Assembly (NCBI GenBank): GCA_947427985.1
Contig: CANEKB010000003.1
Coordinates: 1-26,531, forward strand
Direction: 5' to 3'
Origin: an uncultured Candidatus Saccharibacteria bacterium
GTDB lineage: Bacteria > Patescibacteriota > Saccharimonadia > Saccharimonadales > Saccharimonadaceae
Length of the DNA stretch: 26,531 nucleotides
The notes below the pieces were generated by a model, which saw only the letters and a list, made by a program, of their open reading frames with translations, was not told where the DNA came from and did not search any database. This document shows, one piece after another, positions 14,395 to 21,303 of the stretch (positions are counted from its first letter, which is position 1; every line of letters starts with the position of its first letter). The translations under genes and the position numbers were made by a program.

Positions 14395-15630
14395 ATGAAT
14401 GTTGTATTTGGGGTAATTATCGGACTTTTAATTTTGATGGGACTCATTGTTGCGCATGAGTTCGGACATTTTATAATGGCCCGCCGCAACGGAGTAACAG
14501 TAAAAGAATTCGGTATTGGCTTTCCGCCCCGTGCAATTGCTTGGGTGCGTAACCCGAAATGGAAAAAAGGTGACAAGACCGAAAAGAAGTGGCTTCGGCT
14601 CTCGAAGGCTGACTGGCAAAAGCCCCAAGATAATTTAGTTTTTAGCATTAACTGGCTACCGATTGGCGGCTTTTGCTCAATGGATGGCGAGTCGGATGCT
14701 GATACTCGTAAAGGAACTTTTGGAGCATCGAGTTTTTGGGCCAAGACGAAGATTTTATTCGGCGGCGTCGCAATGAACTGGTTAGTAGCTGCGATAGTTC
14801 TGACGGTCCTGGCTTTCACCGGTATGCCGCAGTTCCTTCCGGGGCAGTTCTACCTAGGCCAGGATGCTACTGAGGAAATTGTTGGCCACGGCGTCGTCGT
14901 AGCAAAGGTGATTGAAGGCTCGCCAGCCGAGAAGGCCGGTTTTGAGGCGGAAGACGAAATTATTAGTTTTGGCGATGGGCAGACTGTAACGTCGGCTTCC
15001 GACATTATCAACTACGGTAAAGACAATGCTGGTAAGGAAGTAAAATATAAGGTTAAACGTGGCGACGATGCTGAACCCAAGGAGCTTATTGCGACTTTGA
15101 ATCCTGCTGATGCAGAGTATAGTCTTGGTATCGAAATGCAAGAATACGGCCAGCGCTTCATTCGCTCAACTTGGTCGGCGCCAATCGTCGGTGTCGGATT
15201 AACCGTACAACTTACCGGTGAAACTTTCAAGGGGCTGGGTGACTTGGTCTGGAACTTAATTTCGGGGATTGGGCGACAATTTAGTCCAAGCGCTGAAGTG
15301 CGCGAGGACGGCAAACAAGATCTTGCTACGGTTGGCGATTCAGTCTCAGGACCGGTCGGTATCGTAGGAGTGATGTTCCCGGCTTTTGCCGAGGCTGGGG
15401 CGCCGAATCTAGCTTTTCTCGCCGCCTTGATTTCGGTGTCTCTTGCCTGCATGAACGTTCTGCCAATCCCAGCTCTAGATGGTGGTCGCTGGCTGCTAAT
15501 TGCGCTATATAAGCTTCGTGGCAAAAAACTGACCAAAGAGACCGAGGAAAAGATTGTCTCGCGCGCCTTCTTAGTCTTGTTGGCACTTATCGTGATCATT
15601 ACAGTATTAGATATCGTGAAGCTGTTTTAA
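14395..15630 (+). CDS. rseP: Site-2 protease family zinc metalloprotease, RseP type
   Basis: This intramembrane protease cleaves transmembrane regulators or leftover signal peptides. The zinc motif HEFGH is at residues 21-25 in the first membrane helix. A PDZ domain follows the second helix (roughly residues 160-230, VVAKVIEGSPAEKAGFEAEDEI), and the third conserved motif NVLPIPALDGG lies at about 352-362 with the metal-binding Asp. At 411 aa it is close to E. coli RseP (450). The ATG is 6 nt after a -10 box. The gene keeps its ancestral place between uppS and proS, although the genes normally in between are gone. Its substrate in this lineage is unknown. Confidence 0.94.
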   Translation: MNVVFGVIIGLLILMGLIVAHEFGHFIMARRNGVTVKEFGIGFPPRAIAWVRNPKWKKGDKTEKKWLRLSKADWQKPQDNLVFSINWLPIGGFCSMDGESDADTRKGTFGASSFWAKTKILFGGVAMNWLVAAIVLTVLAFTGMPQFLPGQFYLGQDATEEIVGHGVVVAKVIEGSPAEKAGFEAEDEIISFGDGQTVTSASDIINYGKDNAGKEVKYKVKRGDDAEPKELIATLNPADAEYSLGIEMQEYGQRFIRSTWSAPIVGVGLTVQLTGETFKGLGDLVWNLISGIGRQFSPSAEVREDGKQDLATVGDSVSGPVGIVGVMFPAFAEAGAPNLAFLAALISVSLACMNVLPIPALDGGRWLLIALYKLRGKKLTKETEEKIVSRAFLVLLALIVIITVLDIVKLF

Positions 15631-15633
15631 ACT

Positions 15634-16518
15634 ATGAAAAACGAAGAGCAGAAGACTGTCAAGAAAACAGTTAAAACCGGCGCTAAAGCCACAAAGCCGC
15701 GTCAGAAATGGCATTTCGATAAAGAAAAAATCGCTTTCGTAGTCTTTTTGCTGGCTTGGGTGGCGCTGAGTTTTGCCGCTAGCCAGATCATTGTTGCCTA
15801 CCCGATGCAAATGTTGCTGGGCGAGGCTGTGACGAAACCGCTCTGGACATTGGTTTATAGTATTTTACAGTACGCTCTAACAATTGCATTAGTCGTTTGG
15901 CTGCCACCAAGGCTCTGGCGTCAAGCTAAAGCCCGCCGCAGACTCGCTAATCCAGGTACGAAAGCAGCTCAAACAGAGGATGCGGTTGAAGAAAAAATCT
16001 TAAGTACTCCGATTTCGGTCAAAAACAACCCGCTTGCGACCAATCGCAATGAAATGGGTATGGGCGATTTCCCGACTTTTGTCGACATTGGTTTAGCGCC
16101 GATTGGCTATGTCGCCTACTTAGTTTTAGCGAACGTGCTTACGATGGCGATGTCTATCTTCGAATGGTTCAATAAGGATCAGACGCAGGATGTTGGTTTT
16201 GGCTATTTCATTACGACTGGCGATCGCGTGATGGCGATGATTGCATTAGTCCTGATTGCCCCGATCGCCGAAGAGATTCTAATGCGCGGTTGGCTTTATG
16301 GCAAAATGCGTACGAAGCTAAGTGCGGTTTCAGCAACGCTGTTAGTTTCAGTATTGTTCGGCTTGTTGCACGGTCAGTGGAACGTCGGTGTAGCGACCTT
16401 TGCTCTCAGCGTCGTTATGTGTAGCTTGCGCGAAATAACTGGCACAATTTGGAGTGGTATTTTACTCCATATGCTCTCGAACGGCATCGCCTTCTATATA
16501 TTATATGTTGCAATCTAG
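15634..16518 (+). CDS. CPBP family intramembrane glutamic endopeptidase
   Basis: This is a multi-pass membrane protein of the CAAX protease/bacteriocin-processing (Abi) family. All conserved motifs are present: EExxxR as E213, E214 and R218 in IAEEILMRGW, a His at 246 followed by Asn250 (LLHGQWN), and HxxxN as H279 and N283 in LLHMLSN. About 30 N-terminal residues are Lys/Thr-rich and cytosolic, followed by membrane helices starting near residue 31. The ATG comes 3 nt after the rseP stop, so the two membrane proteases are likely co-expressed. In other bacteria such proteins process peptides or confer immunity to bacteriocins; the role here is unknown. Confidence 0.9.
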   Translation: MKNEEQKTVKKTVKTGAKATKPRQKWHFDKEKIAFVVFLLAWVALSFAASQIIVAYPMQMLLGEAVTKPLWTLVYSILQYALTIALVVWLPPRLWRQAKARRRLANPGTKAAQTEDAVEEKILSTPISVKNNPLATNRNEMGMGDFPTFVDIGLAPIGYVAYLVLANVLTMAMSIFEWFNKDQTQDVGFGYFITTGDRVMAMIALVLIAPIAEEILMRGWLYGKMRTKLSAVSATLLVSVLFGLLHGQWNVGVATFALSVVMCSLREITGTIWSGILLHMLSNGIAFYILYVAI

Positions 16519-16582
16519 GCTGACCCATAATGAGTTCGCTAGATTTTTATAATCAGTAATCAACTTTAACGTGGCAGTTTTA

Positions 16583-16591
16583 TGCTATAAT
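16583..16591 (+). promoter_or_regulatory. Extended -10 promoter of proS
   Basis: TGCTATAAT, with the hexamer at 16586-16591. The ATG at 16602 is 10 nt further, leaving a leader of 0-4 nt without an SD. The stretch 16519-16582 before it holds nothing else recognisable. Confidence 0.7.
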
Positions 16592-16601
16592 ATAAACTAT
16601 T

Positions 16602-17840
16602 ATGCGTTTAAGTCATTCATTTGTAAAAACTCTTCATGATGCGCCAAAAGACGAAACTGCGCGTGGCGCACAGTATTTATCACGAGCCGGCTATGTTCAT
16701 AAGGAATTGGCTGGTGTCTATGATTATCTTCCGCTTGGGCTTCGGGTACTAGACAACATCAAAGCCATCGTTCGTGATGAGCTTGACGCAATTGGCTGCC
16801 AGGAAATTCTACTTTCGACTTTGCAGAATCCTGAGCCGTGGCAAAAAACTGATCGTTGGGATATTGAAAAAATGGACGTTTGGTTTCGCACGGAGCTAGC
16901 GGCGGGCGGAGAACTAGGTCTCGCCCCGACCCACGAAGAGCCGATTACGAATCTCATGAAGACGTACATTAATAGCTACAAAGATTTACCACTAGCCGCT
17001 TACCAGATTCAGACCAAATTCCGCAATGAACTGCGCGCAAAGTCTGGTATTATGCGTACGCGCGAATTTATTATGAAGGATCTTTATAGCTTTGCAGCGA
17101 CTGAAGCGCAGCACGATGAATTCTATCATAAGGCCGAGACAGCTTACAAAAAAATTTATGACCGGTTGGGCATAGGCGAAGATACTTATCAGACTTTCGC
17201 TAGCGGTGGCGTGTTCGCTAAGTATAGCCATGAGTTTCAAACTTTGACGGACATTGGTGAAGATACAGTCTACTATAACGCAGATAGATCAGTCGTATTA
17301 AATGAAGAAGTTTTGAATGACGAAGTTCTTGCTGAGCTGGGCGTAAAGCGCGAGGAACTGCAATCCGCCAAGGCTGCCGAAGTCGGTAATATTTTTACCT
17401 TAAAGACGAAATACTCTGCGCCGCTCGGCCTCGAATTTATGGATCAAGACTGCAAGAAGAAGCCAGTTCTCATGGGATGTTACGGCATCGGGATTTCTCG
17501 CGTTATGGGCGTGATTGCTGAGAAATACGCTGATGACAAAGGTCTCGTCTGGCCAGAGCAAGTCGCACCGTATAAATATTATCTCATTTCGATTGGCGAA
17601 GCCGGTACCAAAAAGGCCGAGGAGCTTTACGTGGGGCATGAGGATGATGTACTGTATGATGACCGCGATCTTCGCCCAGGCGAGAAGTTTGCAGATGCCG
17701 ATCTAATCGGTTTGCCGTATCGCGTAATTGTCTCCGACCGTGGACTTGAAAAGAATGAAATTGAAGTCATGAATCGTGCAACTGGTGAAACTAAGATTTT
17801 CCCAGCCGATACATTTAATTTCAAAACTATCGCGTTTTAA
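16602..17840 (+). CDS. proS: Proline--tRNA ligase, short form without editing domain
   Basis: This class II synthetase charges tRNA-Pro. Motif 1 lies around residues 41-63 (YDYLPLGLRVLDNI...DAIGCQEI), motif 2 at about 139-155 (FRNELRAKSGIMRTREF), motif 3 near 292-303 (MGCYGIGISRVMG), and an anticodon-binding domain follows. At 412 aa it lacks the INS editing domain of about 180 residues that most bacterial ProRS carry between motifs 2 and 3: here that span is direct. Such forms occur in Alphaproteobacteria and are expected to leave Ala-tRNA-Pro uncorrected unless a free-standing YbaK/ProX protein exists elsewhere. Position after rseP matches the ancestral gene order. Confidence 0.95.
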   Translation: MRLSHSFVKTLHDAPKDETARGAQYLSRAGYVHKELAGVYDYLPLGLRVLDNIKAIVRDELDAIGCQEILLSTLQNPEPWQKTDRWDIEKMDVWFRTELAAGGELGLAPTHEEPITNLMKTYINSYKDLPLAAYQIQTKFRNELRAKSGIMRTREFIMKDLYSFAATEAQHDEFYHKAETAYKKIYDRLGIGEDTYQTFASGGVFAKYSHEFQTLTDIGEDTVYYNADRSVVLNEEVLNDEVLAELGVKREELQSAKAAEVGNIFTLKTKYSAPLGLEFMDQDCKKKPVLMGCYGIGISRVMGVIAEKYADDKGLVWPEQVAPYKYYLISIGEAGTKKAEELYVGHEDDVLYDDRDLRPGEKFADADLIGLPYRVIVSDRGLEKNEIEVMNRATGETKIFPADTFNFKTIAF

Positions 17841-17861
17841 GCCAATTTTTATTGAGCTGAC

Positions 17862-17938
17862 ATAGGGGTTGAGTGAAGAAGAACAAGCTTTTCTTCGGGG
17901 GTAACGCCTATCAGCAAGGTTTCCTTTAGGAAGTCCTT
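17862..17938 (+). other. Folded element between proS and greA
   Basis: ATAGG-G-GTT (17862-17870) pairs with AAC-G-CCTAT (17903-17911) apart from one G-G mismatch, enclosing a second hairpin GAAGAAGA/TTTTCTTC (17875-17896, 8 bp with one G-T pair). A further hairpin AAGG-TTCC/GGAA-CCTT follows at 17916-17938. It ends before the greA -10 box, so it would be part of the proS mRNA tail or a separate small RNA. No T-tract follows, so a simple terminator is unlikely. Confidence 0.5.
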
Positions 17939-17951
17939 GACTTTCATATTA

Positions 17952-17960
17952 TTCTATAAT
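17952..17960 (+). promoter_or_regulatory. -10 element of the greA promoter
   Basis: TTCTATAAT with TATAAT at 17955-17960. The TTGACT at 17937-17942 is only 12 bp upstream, too close for a normal -35. Transcription near 17967 would leave a leader of about 9 nt. Confidence 0.55.
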
Positions 17961-17975
17961 AAACTTTTAGCAGTT

Positions 17976-18419
17976 ATGAAAAAGACAATTAGCCTCACTC
18001 CGGCAGGATATGCCGAACTTGAACACGAATTAGCAGAACTTGTTGCGCAACGCCCAGCTATCGCCGAGCGAATCGCTACCGCACGCGCCTTTGGTGACTT
18101 ATCGGAAAATCAAGAATATACCGATGCTCGTGCCGAGCAGAAGAACGTTGAGAACCGTATCCTCGAAATCGAAGAAACTCTCAAAAATGCTACTTTGATA
18201 AAAGCCAAGAAAACCGATACAATCATTATCGGTGCAACCGCGGTGATCGATATGGGTGGCAAAGAAGTCACCTATACTATAGTTGGCCCAGTCGAAGCAA
18301 ATCCGCTTGAAGGCAAGATTTCGCACGAATCGCCAATTGGCAAGGAATTGCTTGGCCGTAAGGCTGGGGACTCCTTTGACTTTAATGGGAAGAAGGTTAA
18401 AATTAAGAGCATTGCCTAA
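17976..18419 (+). CDS. greA: Transcription elongation factor GreA
   Basis: This factor enters the RNA polymerase secondary channel and stimulates cleavage of backtracked RNA. At 147 aa it is slightly short of the usual 158. The N-terminal coiled coil holds ARAFGDLSENQEYTDARAEQ with the acidic tip residues (Asp and Glu of GDLSENQEY), and the C-terminal FKBP-like domain ends with SPIGKELLGRKAGD. I start at ATG 17976 (MKKTISLTPAGYAEL), the family's normal N-terminus; an upstream TTG at 17937 would precede the -10 box and is rejected. A terminator follows 30 nt after the stop. Confidence 0.96.
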   Translation: MKKTISLTPAGYAELEHELAELVAQRPAIAERIATARAFGDLSENQEYTDARAEQKNVENRILEIEETLKNATLIKAKKTDTIIIGATAVIDMGGKEVTYTIVGPVEANPLEGKISHESPIGKELLGRKAGDSFDFNGKKVKIKSIA

Positions 18420-18449
18420 GTAGGCCCATCTTTCTATTGTATCACACAT

Positions 18450-18482
18450 AGCCAGCTTTGTCAATACTAAGCTGGCTTTTTT
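18450..18482 (+). terminator. Rho-independent terminator after greA
   Basis: AGCCAGCTT pairs with AAGCTGGCT (9 bp, 10-nt loop) and runs directly into six T at 18477-18482. Confidence 0.92.
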
Positions 18483-18492
18483 GCGGACAGTA

Positions 18493-18501
18493 TGCTAAGA
18501 T
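18493..18501 (+). promoter_or_regulatory. Extended -10 promoter of lysS
   Basis: TGCTAAGAT, with TAAGAT at 18496-18501, 9 nt before the ATG at 18511. A leader of about 3 nt without an SD is predicted. Confidence 0.6.
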
Positions 18502-18510
18502 AATAATATT

Positions 18511-19965
18511 ATGACTACTTTGAATGATTATCGTGACGAAAGACTCAAAAAACTAGCCGAGATTCGCTCGCTCGGGATTGATCCATATCCTGCTAAATCG
18601 CATCGCAATACGAAGATATCGGCGGTGATGAACCATTTCGACGAGAAGGATGGTCAGACCGTTTGTGTAGCCGGTCGAATCGTGGCAATCCGTTCATTCG
18701 GCAAAATTGCTTTTGTGAAGATTCGAGATTACTTCGGTGAGATCCAGATTTTTATGCAAAAGACCGATGATATCCCGACTGGACATTTTGGCCTAAAACA
18801 ACTGAGACTGCTAGATACCGGTGATTTTATCGAAGCTGAGGGGACAGTTGGTAAGTCTAGTACGGGTGAAATTTCGATTTTTGCTGACAGCGTACGTTTA
18901 CTAACGAAGAGTCTACGTCCATTGCCAGGCTATGATGGCTTCACGAACAAGGAGGAGCGTTATCGCCGCCGTTATGTTGATATGAATGTCAATCCAGAAG
19001 TGCGCGAGCGTCTCGTTCGTCGCTCAAAATTCTGGCAAGCTACCCGCGACTATTTGACGCAACACGGTTTTGTCGAAGTGAATACCCCAGTGCTTGAAGT
19101 GACAACTGGTGGAGCCGATGCGAACCCGTTCGTGACTCATATGGACGCGCTAGACCAAGATTATTATTTGCGTATTTCGCAAGAATTGCCACTAAAACGT
19201 TTGCTCGGTGGTGGTTTTGAGAAAGTTTTTGACATTGGTCCGCGTTTCCGGAATGAAGGTGTCGACGATGAACATTTGCCGGAACACATTGCCATGGAGT
19301 CCTATGCAGCTTATGAGAATTACGAAGATGGCATAGCCCTCTACGAAGGCATGATTAAATATGTTGCTAAGGAAACTTGGGGTACACTAAAATTTAACGT
19401 CGGTGGTTTCGAAGTTGATCTCGACTGTGAATGGCCGCGTGTGAAATATGCTGACCTCTTGATGGATAAATTTGGTATCGATGTCTTTAACCCAGACCGT
19501 GAAAAAATGCTGACGATCCTGAAAAAGAATAACGCGCCAGCCGACCCAGAAATGAGCGACGCTCGCTTGCTCGATAACCTCTGGAAGCTGATTCGTAAAA
19601 CTTCAGCTGGTCCATATTGGCTAATCGAGGAGCCGCTTAGCCTCAGCCCATTAGCTAAAAAGGTAGAGGAAAACCCTCTGGTCACTCAGCGTTTCCATCC
19701 GATTATTGCTGGTACTGAAATGGGGAACGGGTACAGTGAGTTAAACGACCCTATTGACCAGCTCGAACGTTTCGAAGAGCAGCAGGCAATGCGAGACGCC
19801 GGTGATGATGAGGCTCAAATGCTCGATATGGATTTTGTCGAAATGCTAGAATATGGTATGCCGCCAGCTTGCGGTTGGGGTAACTCCGAACGCAACTTCT
19901 GGCTACTCGAGGGCGTATCTGGACGCGAGGCTGTGCCTTTCCCAATCATTAAAGCGAGGGAATAG
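18511..19965 (+). CDS. lysS: Lysine--tRNA ligase, class II
   Basis: This synthetase charges tRNA-Lys. At 484 aa it fits class II LysRS. The N-terminal OB-fold spans roughly residues 50-140 (VCVAGRIVAIRSFGKIAFVKIRD), followed by the catalytic core: YRRRYVDMNVNPEVRERLVRRS, then FVEVNTPVLEVTTGGADANPF, then motif 2 around 243-262 (PRFRNEGVDDEHLPEH). Motif 3 is unusual: the canonical GxGxGxDR reads GWGNSER (about 456-462), one residue shorter and missing the third Gly, although the ATP-binding Arg is kept. The rest of the core is intact, so I expect an active enzyme. EpmA is excluded by the OB-fold. The start is near-leaderless and the stop is TAG. Confidence 0.94.
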   Translation: MTTLNDYRDERLKKLAEIRSLGIDPYPAKSHRNTKISAVMNHFDEKDGQTVCVAGRIVAIRSFGKIAFVKIRDYFGEIQIFMQKTDDIPTGHFGLKQLRLLDTGDFIEAEGTVGKSSTGEISIFADSVRLLTKSLRPLPGYDGFTNKEERYRRRYVDMNVNPEVRERLVRRSKFWQATRDYLTQHGFVEVNTPVLEVTTGGADANPFVTHMDALDQDYYLRISQELPLKRLLGGGFEKVFDIGPRFRNEGVDDEHLPEHIAMESYAAYENYEDGIALYEGMIKYVAKETWGTLKFNVGGFEVDLDCEWPRVKYADLLMDKFGIDVFNPDREKMLTILKKNNAPADPEMSDARLLDNLWKLIRKTSAGPYWLIEEPLSLSPLAKKVEENPLVTQRFHPIIAGTEMGNGYSELNDPIDQLERFEEQQAMRDAGDDEAQMLDMDFVEMLEYGMPPACGWGNSERNFWLLEGVSGREAVPFPIIKARE

Positions 19966-19967
19966 TC

Positions 19968-20339
19968 GTGGGGAAAACCGAGTTAGAAAAAGCTTGGTCT
20001 GGAGCATGCGTTGCGAACTTAATGTCGGTCAGCGACCCTGAAACCGGCGAAGTCTATGGCGGTTTTGCGATCACGGAGGGGTCTTTGCAGATTTTTTCAC
20101 TAGACCCTGAAGAAGACTATGAGGTAAACCCGAACACGATCACGAATTGGCGAATGGTGTTCTCGTCTGGGGAGGATGTGCTTGGCTATGCCGATTATCA
20201 AGCGACTTTGCAGGCGCTTGAGCCATATGTGCTGGCATGCGAGAATGGTAGTATATTAGTCCAAAAATTAAACAAAACCGACCTAGAGCAACTGTTTAGA
20301 TTGGCAGGTGGTCAAACTAGCATATCACTTACGGCTTAA
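19968..20339 (+). CDS. Hypothetical protein, 123 aa
   Basis: This ORF begins with GTG two nt after the lysS stop, with a weak SD (GCGAGGG) inside the end of lysS, so it is probably co-transcribed with lysS. I do not recognise the family. It is acidic and soluble in appearance, with no signal peptide, membrane helix or Cys-rich motif. Segments such as PETGEVYGGFAITEGSLQIF and a C-terminal helix KTDLEQLFRLAGG suggest a small alpha/beta domain. Codon use resembles its neighbours, and it fills the space between lysS and the ldh promoter, which supports a real gene. It ends with TAA. Confidence 0.7.
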   Translation: MGKTELEKAWSGACVANLMSVSDPETGEVYGGFAITEGSLQIFSLDPEEDYEVNPNTITNWRMVFSSGEDVLGYADYQATLQALEPYVLACENGSILVQKLNKTDLEQLFRLAGGQTSISLTA

Positions 20340-20370
20340 GTTCTGTAATCATTTTTTCGCTCAATTTTCA

Positions 20371-20379
20371 TGGTAAAAT
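20371..20379 (+). promoter_or_regulatory. Extended -10 promoter of ldh
   Basis: TGGTAAAAT, with TAAAAT at 20374-20379, 9 nt before the ATG at 20389. A leader of 1-3 nt and no SD are predicted. Confidence 0.65.
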
Positions 20380-20388
20380 AAAACTAAT

Positions 20389-21303
20389 ATGAGTGGAAAA
20401 ATTATGATTGTGGGAACTGGTAATGTTGGCTCGAGCATTGCCTTTGCCTTATTAAATCAACGCACACCAGTGCGAGAAGTAATTCTAACCGATATCGACA
20501 AAGCCGACGCTGAAGGCGAGGTAATGGATCTATCCGATGCCTTAGCAGTATCGCCAAGTTTTATCAAAATTCGGACTGGCGATTATAATGACGCGGCCGA
20601 TTGCGATATTGTAGTAATTACGGCGGGCGCCAACCAGAAACCCGACGAGACCCGCACTGATCTTGTTCAGAAAAATGCGGCCATCCTACAAAGTATCGTC
20701 GATCCGATTATGGAGTCGGGCTTTGATGGAATTTTTCTTGTGGTTGCGAATCCAGTTGACACTCTGAGCTTTTTGACTTGGAGCTATGCACATGTTCCGG
20801 AAGAGCGGGTGATTGGTAGCGGCACAGTGCTTGATAGTGCACGGTTACGCTATCGTCTGTCTGAGAAGCTGGGTGTTCATCCGAAATCTATCCATGCCTA
20901 TCAAGTTGGCGAGCACGGCGACAGTGAGCTTACGCTCTGGTCGACGGCGACCGTTGGCGGTGAGAAGATCGAAAACCTCTTACCCGAGGCCGAACGCGAT
21001 CGAATTAGTAAAACGGTTCGCGATAAAGCCTACGAAATTATCAAGAAGAAGGGAGCAACGCACTACGGTATCGGCGCCTGCGTAGTACAGATCATAAACT
21101 GTATCTTAAATGACGAGCGCCGGGTTCTTCCCGTTTCATCATTCGATGACAATACGGGAGTTTTTAACGGCTTCCCAGCGGTAATCGGCCGCCAAGGCGT
21201 AATCCGTCGGCTCGAGCTGAAACTTAGCGAAAAAGAAGCTATCAAGTTTCAAAAATCAGCCAACGCGATCAAAGCCACGATTAAGGAGGTGATTGATGAA
21301 TAG
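20389..21303 (+). CDS. ldh: L-lactate dehydrogenase
   Basis: This enzyme reduces pyruvate to lactate and regenerates NAD+, the expected end step of a fermentative metabolism. At 304 aa it is normal for the lactate/malate dehydrogenase family. The NAD-binding motif is GTGNVGSS at residues 9-16. The substrate loop AGANQKPDETRTDLVQKN has Gln where malate dehydrogenases carry Arg, favouring lactate. The catalytic His is in GEHGDSE at about 174-180, preceded by the GSGTVLDSARLRYRL helix. The last 8 nt, with stop TAG, overlap the next gene. The lactate/malate choice rests on one loop residue and the general match. Confidence 0.92.
   Translation: MSGKIMIVGTGNVGSSIAFALLNQRTPVREVILTDIDKADAEGEVMDLSDALAVSPSFIKIRTGDYNDAADCDIVVITAGANQKPDETRTDLVQKNAAILQSIVDPIMESGFDGIFLVVANPVDTLSFLTWSYAHVPEERVIGSGTVLDSARLRYRLSEKLGVHPKSIHAYQVGEHGDSELTLWSTATVGGEKIENLLPEAERDRISKTVRDKAYEIIKKKGATHYGIGACVVQIINCILNDERRVLPVSSFDDNTGVFNGFPAVIGRQGVIRRLELKLSEKEAIKFQKSANAIKATIKEVIDE

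Noticed and set aside
17937..17975. TTG 17937 as greA start
   Set aside because: The extension translates across the -10 box, and MKKTISLTPAGYAEL is the usual GreA start.
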